From: Pseudomonas lalkuanensis
Lineage (GTDB): Bacteria > Pseudomonadota > Gammaproteobacteria > Pseudomonadales > Pseudomonadaceae
Direction: 5' to 3'
DNA length: 64,000 nt
Assembly (NCBI RefSeq): GCF_008807375.1
Contig: NZ_CP043311.1
Coordinates: 5,808,001-5,872,000 of the forward strand
Below, one piece after another: positions 28,982 through 39,068 of the stretch (position 1 is its first letter; each line of letters opens with the position of its first letter). The translations under genes were made by a program, and so were the position numbers. The notes beneath the pieces were generated by a model that was given only the letters and a program-made list of their open reading frames with translations, did not search any database and was not told where the DNA came from.

Positions 28982-29063
28982 TGTTGCGTTCTTCAGGCCG
29001 AGCGATGCCGCTGCGCCGAGACGGCGCAGGCGCGCATCGCCATGCCGTGTTCCCTCGAGGGAA

Positions 29064-30101
29064 TCAGCGCATCAGGTTGGTCCAGATACGGTCGGCCAGG
29101 CGGATCGCGCCTTCGCCGCAGGTCTTGCTGAACACCACCTTGGTGCCCTCGGGGATGTGCAGTTCCGGCGCATCCTTGAGGCTGGCATCGAGGAAGGGTT
29201 CCACGCCCCTGATCGGGCTCTGGTGCTTGAGGAAGTTCTGGGTCATCGCCGCGTTTTCCGGCTGGCTGAGGAAGGCGATGAACTTCTTCGCGTTCTCCGG
29301 GTTCTTCGCACCGGCGGGGATCACCAGGTTGTCCACCCAGGCCATCACGCCCTCTTTCGGGTAGAGGTACTTCAGGCTGGATTTCATCTCACGCGCACGC
29401 ATCGACGAGCCGCCCCAGAACATCGACATGTCGACTTCGCCCGAGGCCAGGTTCTCGCGGATCGAACCAGCCTTGGAGCTGTAGGTCTTCACGAAGCCCT
29501 TCTGGTTCTTCAGCAGGGTCAGCACCTGTTGCATCTGCTTGGGATCCTCGCTGCACAGCGGGATGCCAAGGTACAGGCTGGCGGTGTCGATCACCTCGCT
29601 GGAGGAGTCGAACATGTTGATCCTGCCCTGCAGCTCCTTGGGCGGAGTGAACAGCACCGAGTAGCTGTCGGCCGGGCCGCTGTACCTGGCGCTGTCGAGC
29701 ACGACGCTGGTGGTGCCCCAGATGAAGGGCACGGCATAGGCGCCTTCCGGGTCCCAGGTGGGTTTCTTCAGGTTGTCTTCGATGTTCGCGTAGTACGGCT
29801 GGTTGACCGGATCGAAGCGCTCCAGCAGCTTCTCCTGGATCAGGATCGGCACGAACTGGTGGGAGGGGATGGCCACGTCGTAACCAGTGCCGCCCTGCTT
29901 GAGCTTGGCCAGCAGCGTTTCGTTGGAATCGTAGGAATCCACGGTCACCTTGATGCCGGTTTCCTTCTCGAACTTCTCCAGGATCGGCGGCGAGAAGTAG
30001 CCGCTCCAGCTCACCACGTTGAGTTGTTCGGCGGCGTGCGCGTTGGTGACGGCCAGGCCCAACGTCAGCGTGGCCCCTACAGCAGCGATCAGTTTGCTCA
30101 T
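29064..30101 (-). CDS. Periplasmic binding protein of a spermidine/putrescine-type ABC importer
   Basis: The 345-residue PotD/PotF-family protein has a signal peptide (residues 1-23, ending AHA). The mature start EQLNVVSWSGYFSPPILEKFEKETGIKV is characteristic of the family, and later segments (YDVAIPSHQFVP, PFIWGTTSVV, MFWGGSSMRA) line the ligand cleft. The acidic residues that bind polyamines in PotD are not clearly retained by eye, so the ligand may be different. It is cotranscribed with its permeases and an amidase. CGGAG lies about 8 bases before the ATG. Confidence 0.88.
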   Translation of the reverse strand: MSKLIAAVGATLTLGLAVTNAHAAEQLNVVSWSGYFSPPILEKFEKETGIKVTVDSYDSNETLLAKLKQGGTGYDVAIPSHQFVPILIQEKLLERFDPVNQPYYANIEDNLKKPTWDPEGAYAVPFIWGTTSVVLDSARYSGPADSYSVLFTPPKELQGRINMFDSSSEVIDTASLYLGIPLCSEDPKQMQQVLTLLKNQKGFVKTYSSKAGSIRENLASGEVDMSMFWGGSSMRAREMKSSLKYLYPKEGVMAWVDNLVIPAGAKNPENAKKFIAFLSQPENAAMTQNFLKHQSPIRGVEPFLDASLKDAPELHIPEGTKVVFSKTCGEGAIRLADRIWTNLMR

Positions 30102-30159
30102 CTTCTACTCCGGTATGTGGGCGGAGAGTCCGTTCAAGGTCTGATCGAGCGCAGCCCAG

Positions 30160-30225
30160 ACTAGGCGGAAGCAGTTGAGAAAGCGCAGTTTACGACTGTA
30201 AATGAGCATTTCGAGACGGCATCCA
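30160..30225. repeat. Intergenic repeat with TTTAC-N4-GTAAA palindrome (copy 2)
   Basis: GCGCAGTTTACGACTGTAAA continues to TGAGCA at 30183-30208, matching the copy at 14043-14068 in 24 of 26 positions. The flanking GGCGGAAG and a trailing CAACG also resemble copy 1 but are more diverged. It lies about 80-105 bases upstream of the binding-protein start. Confidence 0.6.
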
Positions 30226-30265
30226 ACGACGTATGGGCAAGCTCGGACAGGCATGGGACGGGCTC

Positions 30266-31075
30266 TCAGGCTTTCTTCTTGCCAAGCAGGTACGACAGGG
30301 TTACGAACAGCACGGAAACGCCGAGGATCAGGGTCGAGACTGCGTTCACATCGGGTGTCACACCCATGCGCAGCAGGCCGAAGATGAAGATCGGCAAGGT
30401 GGTGGTGCCGGCCTGGGAGACCATCATCGAGATCACGAAGTTATCCAGCGAGACGATGAAGGCCAGCATCAGCCCGGAGACGATCCCCGGCGTCAGCAGC
30501 GGCAGGGTGACCTTGCGGAAGGTCCGCCAGGGGCCGGCGTAGAGGTCGGCGGCGGCCTGCTCCAGGGACAGGTCCATATCGTTCAGCCGTGCGCGGATCG
30601 GCAGGTAGGCGAACGGGATGCAGAACACCGTATGGGCGATGATCAGGTTGCCGTAGCCCAGCGACAGGCCGAGGGTGGAGAACAGCGCCAGGGTGGCGAC
30701 GCCGACCACGATCTCGGGCAGTACCAGCGGCAGCATGATCGCCCCCATGGACAGGCGCATGCCTTTGAACCTGGCCCCGCGCGAGGTGCCCAGCGCGGCC
30801 AGGGTGGCGATCGCCGTGGCGACCACGCTGGCGCACACGGCGATCAGCAGGCTGTTGCCGGCGGCCTGGCGCAGCGCCTGGTTGGCGAACGCGGCGCGGT
30901 ACCAGTCGAGGCTGAAGCCGGTCCACACGGTGGCGGACTGGTTGGCGTTGAACGAGAGCACCACCAGCACCACGATGGGCGCGTAGAGGTACAGGTAGAA
31001 CAGGAAACTCAGCGCGCCGAAACCACGGAAATCCTGTACGCCCAGACGGCGTTTGCTCAGCAGCGACAGCATCAT
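30266..31075 (-). CDS. ABC importer permease, PotC-like
   Basis: The 269-residue inner-membrane permease has about six helices and an EAA loop (EQAAADLYAGPWRTFRKVTLP) typical of the second permease of polyamine-type importers. Its start overlaps the PotB-like gene stop by 4 bases, so the subunits are translationally coupled. Confidence 0.9.
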   Translation of the reverse strand: MMLSLLSKRRLGVQDFRGFGALSFLFYLYLYAPIVVLVVLSFNANQSATVWTGFSLDWYRAAFANQALRQAAGNSLLIAVCASVVATAIATLAALGTSRGARFKGMRLSMGAIMLPLVLPEIVVGVATLALFSTLGLSLGYGNLIIAHTVFCIPFAYLPIRARLNDMDLSLEQAAADLYAGPWRTFRKVTLPLLTPGIVSGLMLAFIVSLDNFVISMMVSQAGTTTLPIFIFGLLRMGVTPDVNAVSTLILGVSVLFVTLSYLLGKKKA

Positions 31076-31998
31076 TCACCTCCCCGGGCGATGCGCAGGC
31101 GCTCGGCGCGCATCGCGTAGAACATCAGTACCAGCATCACCGCGGCCATCAGCACCAGCGACAGCGCCGCGCCGAAGGGCCAGTTCCGCGCATCGCTGAA
31201 CTGCCGGAAGATCAGGTTGCCGAGCATCATCTTGGTGCCGCCGCCGAGCAGCTCGGGAGCGATCATCGCGCCGAGGCAAGGCACGAAGGTGAGGATGGCG
31301 CCGGCGAGAATCCCCGGCCGGGCGATGGGCAGCACCACCTTGCGCAGGGTGCGGATGCGCCCGGCGTAGAGGTCCTGGGCGGCTTCGAGCAGGCGCATGT
31401 CCATCTTCTCCAGGGTTGCGTAGATCGGCAGGACCACAAAGGGCGCGTAGGTGTAGACCAGGCCCAGCAGCACGGCGCCGTCTGTGTACAGCAGGTTCAA
31501 CGGCTGGTGGATCACGCCCAGGCTCATCAGCGTGCCGTTGACGACGCCGGTGCCGCGCAGCAGCAGGATCCAGGCGTAGGTGCGGATCAGCAGGTTGGCC
31601 CAGAACGGCACGGTGATCAGGAAGATCAGCAGGCCGCGACGATGCGCCGGCTGCATCGCCAGCCACACAGCCACCGGGAAGCCCACCGCCAGGGTGATCG
31701 CCGTGGTCGCGGCGGCGATGCCGATGGAACGCAACGCGATCGTCAGGTAGGAGTCGGCGAAAGCCAGGCTGTCGTCCAGTTGGCGCTCGAACAGCAGTGA
31801 GACGTAGGCCTCGGTGCTGAAGTGCTGGTTCACGCCGCCGTAGGGGTTGGCCTGCATCAGCGAATAGCCGACCACGATGAAGATCGGCACGATCAGGAAC
31901 AGCCCGATGGAGAGCAGCGCGGGCGACACGCCGAGGAAGCTGTGCAGCGCCTTGCGCCGCTCCAGCGAATTGCCGGCGGTTGTGGATAACTGGTTCAT
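31072..31998 (-). CDS. ABC importer permease, PotB-like
   Basis: The 308-residue permease has about six to seven helices and an EAA loop (EAAQDLYAGRIRTLRKVVLP). It forms the channel with the PotC-like partner. The ATG at 31998 is taken as start because GGGGGTGAG precedes it; a GTG at 32004 is in frame. It starts 12 bases after the ATPase stop. Confidence 0.9.
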   Translation of the reverse strand: MNQLSTTAGNSLERRKALHSFLGVSPALLSIGLFLIVPIFIVVGYSLMQANPYGGVNQHFSTEAYVSLLFERQLDDSLAFADSYLTIALRSIGIAAATTAITLAVGFPVAVWLAMQPAHRRGLLIFLITVPFWANLLIRTYAWILLLRGTGVVNGTLMSLGVIHQPLNLLYTDGAVLLGLVYTYAPFVVLPIYATLEKMDMRLLEAAQDLYAGRIRTLRKVVLPIARPGILAGAILTFVPCLGAMIAPELLGGGTKMMLGNLIFRQFSDARNWPFGAALSLVLMAAVMLVLMFYAMRAERLRIARGGE

Positions 31999-32010
31999 GC
32001 TCACCCCCGC

Positions 32011-33129
32011 TCAGTCCACCAGGACGCTGGCGCTGCCCTTCTCGAACAGCAGCCCGGCGCGCTGCCCGGCCACCAGGCGCTGACGCTGGCCGGCACTGTT
32101 GGGCGCACGGACAGTCAGCTTGCCGCCGTCACGCAGCGCCACCTGATATTGCAGGTCGGTGCCGAGGTAGATCTGCGCGACGATGCTGCATGGCACGGCG
32201 GACGGCGTGTCCTCGGCCACCAGTTGCAGGCGCTCGGGGCGGATCGACAAGGTGACCTCAGCACCGACCTCCAGGCCCTCGCGGATGCCGGCCTCGATCA
32301 GCTGGTCGCCGGCGATGCGGTAGTGCGCGCGCTCATCAATGAAGTGCTCGACGCGGGCGGGAAGGAAGTTGGTCTCACCGATGAAGTCGGCTACGAAGCG
32401 GTTACGCGGACGCTCGTAGATTTCGTCCGGACGGCCGACCTGCTGCACCTCGCCCTCGGAGAGCACGGCGATGCGGTCGGACATGGTGAGCGCTTCTTCC
32501 TGGTCGTGGGTGACGAAGATGAAGGTGATGCCGGTCTTGGCCTGGATCGCCTTCAGCTCCTCACGCATGGCCTGGCGCAGCTTGAGGTCGAGCGCGGAGA
32601 GCGGCTCGTCCAGCAGCAGCACCTTGGGATGCGGCGCCAGGGCGCGGGCCAGGGCGACGCGCTGTTGCTGGCCGCCGGAGAGCTGCGTCGGCTTGCGCTG
32701 GGCGAAGCGCTCCATCTGCACCAGGGCGAGCATTTCACGCACGCGCTCAGCGACCTCCGCCCTGCCCATGCGCTTGCCCATCGGGTGGGATTCCAGGCCG
32801 AAGGCCAGGTTTTCGGCAATGCTCATGTGCGGGAACAGCGCATAGTGCTGGAACACCGTATTAACCGGGCGCTCGAAGGGCGGTCGGTCGGCGATGTTCT
32901 CGCCGTACAGGCGGATTTCCCCGCTGGTGGGGAACTCGAAGCCGGCGATCATGCGCAGGAGGGTGGTCTTGCCACAGCCGGAGGGGCCGAGCAGGGTGAA
33001 GAATTCGTTGTCGCGGATGTCCAGGTCGACGCATTTCAGCGCCACGGGACCACTGGCCGGATCGCCGTAAACCTTGCGCACGGAGCGGATCGAAACCGCT
33101 GCCGTCTGCAGGCTGTGCAGGGCACTCAT
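32011..33129 (-). CDS. ABC importer ATP-binding protein, PotA-like
   Basis: The 372-residue ATPase has Walker A GPSGCGKTT near residue 49, signature LSGGQQQRVALARAL, Walker B LLLDEPLSALD and the H-loop VTHDQEEA. A C-terminal TOBE domain (about residues 285-370) is typical of PotA/FbpC-type importers. It is the first gene of the seven-gene minus-strand block and diverges from a LysR gene, the arrangement of a regulated catabolic operon. Confidence 0.92.
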   Translation of the reverse strand: MSALHSLQTAAVSIRSVRKVYGDPASGPVALKCVDLDIRDNEFFTLLGPSGCGKTTLLRMIAGFEFPTSGEIRLYGENIADRPPFERPVNTVFQHYALFPHMSIAENLAFGLESHPMGKRMGRAEVAERVREMLALVQMERFAQRKPTQLSGGQQQRVALARALAPHPKVLLLDEPLSALDLKLRQAMREELKAIQAKTGITFIFVTHDQEEALTMSDRIAVLSEGEVQQVGRPDEIYERPRNRFVADFIGETNFLPARVEHFIDERAHYRIAGDQLIEAGIREGLEVGAEVTLSIRPERLQLVAEDTPSAVPCSIVAQIYLGTDLQYQVALRDGGKLTVRAPNSAGQRQRLVAGQRAGLLFEKGSASVLVD

Positions 33130-33275
33130 GTGAAACCTCCGGTTCCTTCCCCGCGGGTGGGCGGGGGGTCTTGTAGTTGTTCTGGCAGGACTAGAGAAAC
33201 GCCGGATGCAGCGCTGGCCGTGTTATCGGCTCCTATTGTCGTGGTGCTGCTGAGGCGGATATTCGGAGAAAGGTG

Positions 33276-33294
33276 ATTGAGCGAAAAGCTCAAT
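33276..33294. promoter_or_regulatory. Palindromic candidate LysR operator (ATTGAGC-N5-GCTCAAT)
   Basis: A perfect 7-7 inverted repeat with a GAAAA spacer lies 53-71 bases before the LysR start, inside the divergent intergenic region. It fits the T-N11-A layout of LysR-type binding sites. TTGAGC within it plus TACATT (33300-33305), 17 bases later, could be the regulator's own promoter, implying autoregulation. Confidence 0.6.
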
Positions 33295-33346
33295 TTTCTT
33301 ACATTCGATATTAAAAAAACTAACAGCACTCACCGAGGCCCAGGCC

Positions 33347-34255
33347 ATGTCCATCCAGCGCCTTCCACCGCTCAATGCCGTCCGCGCTTTCGAGGCCGCC
33401 GCCCGGCTGGGCAGTTATGTCGCAGCCTCCAAGGCCCTGCACGTGACCCAGCCAGCCATCGGCCGCCACGTGAAGCTGCTGGAGGACTGGCTGGGCGTGC
33501 AGTTGTTCGAGCGCACGCCGCGCGGGGTGAGCCTGACGCCAGCCGGGCAGCGCTACTACGCGAAGATATCCACGGCCTTGCAGCAAATCGCCGACGCCGG
33601 CTTTGAGCTGGCTCCTGGCGGCACTGCACGCTGGCTGAAGATCATGGTGGTGCCCGCCTTCGCCAAGCGCTGGCTGATGCCGCGCCTGGAATCCCTGCGC
33701 CAGCAGCGACCGGGGATGAAGGTGGCGGTGGAACCCAACCCGACTTTCACTGAAGTGGACGGCAAGACCGCCGACCTGGGCATCGTCTACGGTCTGCCGG
33801 GTATCTACTCACAGTGCCACAGCACGCTGATCCGTCCGACGGTGTTCCCGGTATGCTCGCCGTCCTACCTGGCCGAACACGGCACGCTGAGCAGTGTGGA
33901 AGAGCTCGCACGGCACAAGCTGATCCACGTGGACGATGGAGAATGGTGGAACCTCTGGCTGTCCACTGTCGGCCTTTCGCTGCGGGTGAGTTCGGACGTG
34001 CTCTACGTCAGCAATGACCACGCGCTGTCGATGGCCGAGTCCGGCCACGGTATCGCCCTGGCCAATGCGGTGCTGGTGAAGCACCAATTGGCCGCCGGCA
34101 CCCTGGTGCGCCCGCTGGCGGAAGAGGTCCAGTTGGAGAGCTACCAGCTGCTGCTGCCCCCGGGGCCGGTGAGCGCCGATGTGGAGTGGTTCGAAGGCTG
34201 GATCCGCGCGGCGCTGCAGGAGGAGTTCGCAGCGCCAACGCATTCAGCCGGCTAA
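33347..34255 (+). CDS. LysR-family transcriptional regulator (GcvA-like)
   Basis: The 302-residue regulator has the GcvA-subgroup N-terminus RLPPLNAVRAFEAAARLGSY and a winged helix-turn-helix (AASKALHVTQPAIGRHVKLLE), then a periplasmic-binding-like effector domain from about residue 93. It is divergent from the importer-amidase-malonate block with 217 bases between, the standard position of a local activator. The effector is unknown; malonate or the imported amide is a reasonable guess. Confidence 0.9.
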   Translation: MSIQRLPPLNAVRAFEAAARLGSYVAASKALHVTQPAIGRHVKLLEDWLGVQLFERTPRGVSLTPAGQRYYAKISTALQQIADAGFELAPGGTARWLKIMVVPAFAKRWLMPRLESLRQQRPGMKVAVEPNPTFTEVDGKTADLGIVYGLPGIYSQCHSTLIRPTVFPVCSPSYLAEHGTLSSVEELARHKLIHVDDGEWWNLWLSTVGLSLRVSSDVLYVSNDHALSMAESGHGIALANAVLVKHQLAAGTLVRPLAEEVQLESYQLLLPPGPVSADVEWFEGWIRAALQEEFAAPTHSAG

Positions 34256-34290
34256 GCGGCGAGGTGCCCCAGCGCCCCCAGGCGGCTTAA

Positions 34291-35259
34291 TCAGCCACGC
34301 GGGGCGTAGGCGAATACGTCGGCGCGCATCTGGTGGGCATCCATCCCGGCCGCAACCAGCGCATCCAGGGTGGCGTACACCATCGCCGGTGAGCCGCTGG
34401 CGTAGACGTGCAACTGCTTGAGGTCCGGGAAGTCTTCACACACCGCTTCATGCAGCAGGCCACGACGGCCCCGCCAATCACAGGGGTCGCTGACGACCTT
34501 GTGCAGGAGCAGGTTTTCCAGGCCCTGCCAGTCTTTCCAATGGAGCAGCTCGTAGAAGTCGTCCGGCTGGCGCACGCCCCAATACAAGTGCACCGGATGT
34601 TTGAAGCCGGTGGCGCGGCAGTGTTCGATCAGGCTGTGCATCTGTCCCATGCCGGTACCGGCGGCGATCAACACCAGCGGACCGTCCGGCAACTCCGCCA
34701 GGTGGGTATCGCCGAAGGGCATCTTCACCCTGGCGATGCCGGTGCGCTGGAGTTGCGCGAGCAGTGCCCTGGCGCTGTTTTCACGGCCGAGGATGTGCAG
34801 TTCGATTTCGCGCCCGGCACTCGGCGCCGAGGCAATGGAGAAGGCCGAAGACTCGCCATCGTCGCGCTCGATCAGCAGGTACTGCCCGGCGTGATAGCGC
34901 GGCGGCTTGCCGGCTGGCGCGCGCAGGCGCACGCGCCAGACATCGCCGCCCACTTCCACGCATTCGCTGACCTGGCAGCTCATGTCGCGCACCGGCAGCT
35001 CGCCCGGGGCCAGCACGCCGTCCCAGTGCAGCACGCAGTCTTCCAGGGGCTCGGCCAGGCAGGTGAACAGCTCACCCTGGCTCAGCTCGGCGCCGTTCTG
35101 GCGTACCCGCCCCTCCACCAGCAGGGCCGCGCAAACATGGCAGTTCCCGTTGCGGCAGCTTTGCGGGCACTCGTAGCCGAGCCGGCGCGCCGCATCCAGG
35201 ATGCGCTCGTTGGGAGCCGTCTGGATGACCGCGCCGGAAGGTTGCAGGGTGACACGCAT
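34291..35259 (-). CDS. 2Fe-2S ferredoxin-NAD(P)H reductase fusion (CDP-6-deoxy-glucoseen reductase-like)
   Basis: The 322-residue protein combines an N-terminal plant-type ferredoxin domain (Cys31, Cys35, Cys40 and Cys43 in ECPQSCRNGNCHVC, Cys67) with an FAD domain (SSAFSIASAP) and an NAD(P) domain (LIAAGTGMGQM). It should pass electrons from NAD(P)H through FAD to the iron-sulfur centre. Its ATG shares one base with the ubiD stop codon, so the two are coupled, and a role in supplying electrons or flavin near ubiquinone synthesis is possible. The CDP-sugar name is inherited from the family and not supported by context. Confidence 0.85.
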   Translation of the reverse strand: MRVTLQPSGAVIQTAPNERILDAARRLGYECPQSCRNGNCHVCAALLVEGRVRQNGAELSQGELFTCLAEPLEDCVLHWDGVLAPGELPVRDMSCQVSECVEVGGDVWRVRLRAPAGKPPRYHAGQYLLIERDDGESSAFSIASAPSAGREIELHILGRENSARALLAQLQRTGIARVKMPFGDTHLAELPDGPLVLIAAGTGMGQMHSLIEHCRATGFKHPVHLYWGVRQPDDFYELLHWKDWQGLENLLLHKVVSDPCDWRGRRGLLHEAVCEDFPDLKQLHVYASGSPAMVYATLDALVAAGMDAHQMRADVFAYAPRG

Positions 35260-36725
35260 CAATCGATTCCCAGAGAAGACCAGAGCTCATCGACGCGGCG
35301 CTTGACCGCTTCGTCCTGGACGATCACCCGGCCCCATTCGCGGTTGGTCTCGCCCGGCCACTTGTGGGTGGCGTCCAGGCCCATCTTCGAACCGAGGCCG
35401 GAGATGGGCGAAGCGAAGTCCAGGTAGTCGATCGGCGTGTTGTCGATCATCACCGTGTCACGCTTTGGGTCCATGCGCGTGGTAATGGCCCAGATCACAT
35501 CGTTCCAGTCCCGCGCATTGACGTCGTCGTCGGTGACTATGACGAACTTGGTGTACATGAACTGTCGCAGGAACGACCAGACACCCAGCATTACGCGCTT
35601 GGCGTGGCCCGGGTACTGCTTCTTCATGGTCACCACCGCCATCCGGTAGGAGCAGCCCTCCGGCGGCAGGTAGAAGTCGACGATCTCGGGGAACTGCTTC
35701 TGCAGTATGGGCACGAAGACTTCGTTCAGCGCCACGCCGAGGATGGCCGGCTCATCCGGCGGCCGGCCGGTATAGGTGCTGTGGTAGATCGGCTTTTGCC
35801 GGCGGGTGATGCGCTCCACGGTGAACACCGGGAAGCTGTCCACCTCGTTGTAGTAGCCGGTGTGGTCGCCGTAAGGGCCTTCATCGGCCATTTCGCCAGG
35901 GTGGATCACCCCTTCGAGGACGATTTCGGCACTGGCTGGCACCTGCAGGTCGCTGCCGATGCACTTCACCAGTTCGGTGCGGTTGTCCCGCAGCAGGCCG
36001 GCGAAGGCGTACTCGGACAGGGTGTCCGGTACCGGGGTCACGGCGCCGAGGATGGTCGCCGGATCGGCCCCCAGGGCCACCGCCACGGGGAAAGGCTCGC
36101 CCGGGTGCTTCGCGCACCACTCGCGGTAGTCCAGCGCGCCGCCCCGATGGCTCAGCCAACGCATGATGACCTTGTTGCGGCCGATCACCTGCTGGCGATA
36201 GATGCCGAGGTTCTGCCGCTCCTTGTTCGGGCCACGGGTGACGGTCAGGCCCCAGGTGATCAGCGGGGCGACATCGCCCGGCCAGCAGGTCTGCACCGGC
36301 AGCCTGGTGAGGTCGACGTCGTCGCCCTCCTCCACCACTTCCTGGCAGGGGCCATCCTTGAGCACCTTGGGCGCCATGGCGATGACCTTCTTGAAGATGG
36401 GCAGCTTGGACCAGGCGTCCTTCAGGCCCTTGGGCGGCTCGGGCTCCTTGAGGAAGGCCAGCAGCTTGCCGATCTCGCGCAGCTCGCCGACATCCTCGGC
36501 GCCCATTCCCAGGGCCACGCGCCCGGGGGTGCCGAAGAGGTTGCCGAGCACCGGGATATCGAAGCCGGTGGGCTTTTCGAAAAGCAGCGCCGGTCCCTGC
36601 TTGCGCAAGGTGCGGTCGCAGATTTCGGTCATTTCCAGCACAGGCGAAACCGGAGTGGCGATGCGCTTGAGCTCGCCACGCTGTTCCAGGCCACTGATGA
36701 ATTCGCGCAGATCGCGATACTGCAT
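35259..36725 (-). CDS. ubiD: 4-hydroxy-3-polyprenylbenzoate decarboxylase
   Basis: The 488-residue prenylated-FMN enzyme decarboxylates the ubiquinone precursor. It has [22 protein letters not shown] at the N-terminus, the conserved [24 protein letters not shown] central motif, and [17 protein letters not shown] near the cofactor site. The ATG at 36725 matches the family start and length; the longer frame upstream is not supported. A terminator lies between rho and this gene. UbiX, which makes the cofactor, is not in the window. Confidence 0.95.
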   Translation of the reverse strand: MQYRDLREFISGLEQRGELKRIATPVSPVLEMTEICDRTLRKQGPALLFEKPTGFDIPVLGNLFGTPGRVALGMGAEDVGELREIGKLLAFLKEPEPPKGLKDAWSKLPIFKKVIAMAPKVLKDGPCQEVVEEGDDVDLTRLPVQTCWPGDVAPLITWGLTVTRGPNKERQNLGIYRQQVIGRNKVIMRWLSHRGGALDYREWCAKHPGEPFPVAVALGADPATILGAVTPVPDTLSEYAFAGLLRDNRTELVKCIGSDLQVPASAEIVLEGVIHPGEMADEGPYGDHTGYYNEVDSFPVFTVERITRRQKPIYHSTYTGRPPDEPAILGVALNEVFVPILQKQFPEIVDFYLPPEGCSYRMAVVTMKKQYPGHAKRVMLGVWSFLRQFMYTKFVIVTDDDVNARDWNDVIWAITTRMDPKRDTVMIDNTPIDYLDFASPISGLGSKMGLDATHKWPGETNREWGRVIVQDEAVKRRVDELWSSLGID

Positions 36726-36815
36726 GCTTGAGCCTCTCAGGGCGTGCAGGTCGGGGCGCAAAGTTTAGCGCCGAACTGGGTTATTCAGAAGAACAAAGGG
36801 CCAGTGCAGAAACGC

Positions 36816-36840
36816 AAAAGCCGGGTTTCCCCGGCCTTTG
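36816..36840 (-). terminator. Intrinsic terminator downstream of rho
   Basis: GCCGGG-GAAA-CCCGGC followed by TTTTGCG on the minus strand, 16 bases after the rho stop, extended by AAAG/CTTT pairing. Confidence 0.85.
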
Positions 36841-36855
36841 CGGCACATCCAAGAC

Positions 36856-38115
<1,260 letters not shown>

Positions 38116-38303
38116 AGGAATGACGTTGGTAGAAAAGAAGAAGGGAAAGCGTTGAGCTTTTTAGGCCGCGCCGCAAAGAAGGCGACAGGATCGCTGTGCT
38201 TATTCGAATTAGGAGTGCGTCGGCGACGGCGTGGAGGGCTGCAAGAACGAGCAGCGGTCCGAATGTAACACCGGCGCAACGGGGAGTCTAGTGCAGTTCA
38301 ATG

Positions 38304-38331
38304 AAAAAGCCCCGCATTTCGCGGGGCTTTT
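38304..38331 (-). terminator. Intrinsic terminator downstream of trxA
   Basis: GCCCCGC-N5-GCGGGGC with a TTTTT run on the minus strand, about 50 bases past the trxA stop. Confidence 0.88.
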
Positions 38332-38379
38332 CCGGGACGCTTCGGATGCTGTTCCGGCGGCACGGGAGGCCGCGCGGAA

Positions 38380-38706
38380 TCAGATGTTGGCGTCGAGGAA
38401 GGCGGCCAGCTGGGACTTGGACAGGGCGCCTACCTTGGTGGCTTCGACGTTGCCGTTCTTGAACAGCATCAGGGTCGGGATGCCACGCACGCCATACTTC
38501 GGCGGAGTGTCCTGGTTCTCGTCGATGTTCAGCTTGCAGACTTTCAGTTTGCCCTGGTAGTCCTTGGCGATTTCGTCGAGGACCGGAGCAATCATCTTGC
38601 AGGGACCGCACCACTCGGCCCAGTAGTCGACCAGCACCGCGCCGTCGGCCTTGAGCACGTCCTGCTCGAAGCTGGCATCAGAGACGTTGGTGATGAATTC
38701 GCTCAT
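38380..38706 (-). CDS. trxA: Thioredoxin 1
   Basis: The 108-residue cytoplasmic thioredoxin has the redox site WCGPC with Cys33 and Cys36, the cis-Pro in [10 protein letters not shown] and the buried Asp region. The start at 38706 ([10 protein letters not shown]) gives the standard length; the upstream frame is not needed. It lies upstream of rho on the same strand, a conserved gammaproteobacterial pair. Confidence 0.98.
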   Translation of the reverse strand: MSEFITNVSDASFEQDVLKADGAVLVDYWAEWCGPCKMIAPVLDEIAKDYQGKLKVCKLNIDENQDTPPKYGVRGIPTLMLFKNGNVEATKVGALSKSQLAAFLDANI

Positions 38707-39068
38707 GGAAGGATCTCTCCGTGTTCGGAAGCAAAAAAGTGGAGCCATCATATCCCGGCTTTCCAGGGACCGAAAGCCGGTGGTGATTGAGCTTTGCTAT
38801 GGCGACATCGGGCAAAACTGATGGATGCAGCCGCCGGCGTCAATCCGGCTACCGATCAGGATGCCGGGCCGGCGGACATTCGGAACCGGCAACGCGCGAC
38901 TGTCATATCCCACCTATAGTGTGGACAGCCAGTCATTCGCCAAAGAAAGGCGCATCCATCCCACCGCTCCAGGCTCGCGCCACATTGGTACGGACGTACC
39001 TCTATTCGCATTGGCTCGACCGGACAACCGTGGCAGGATTGCGCGGTTCAGCCTCGAGACCCGAAACC
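38707..39068. other. Divergent intergenic region trxA-ppx
   Basis: These 362 bases between trxA and ppx carry no supported gene. An open frame continues upstream of ppx but has no family support. CTGTCAT (38900-38906) followed four bases later by CACCTAT looks like a partial Pho box (first half perfect, second half 3 of 7), with TATAGT at 38915-38920. It could drive ppx or respond to phosphate, but the match is weak. Confidence 0.5.

Noticed and set aside
38787..39068. N-terminal extension of ppx upstream of 39069
   Set aside because: The frame is open, but the extra residues have no Ppx similarity, whereas the ATG at 39069 starts the conserved domain with the usual family length.
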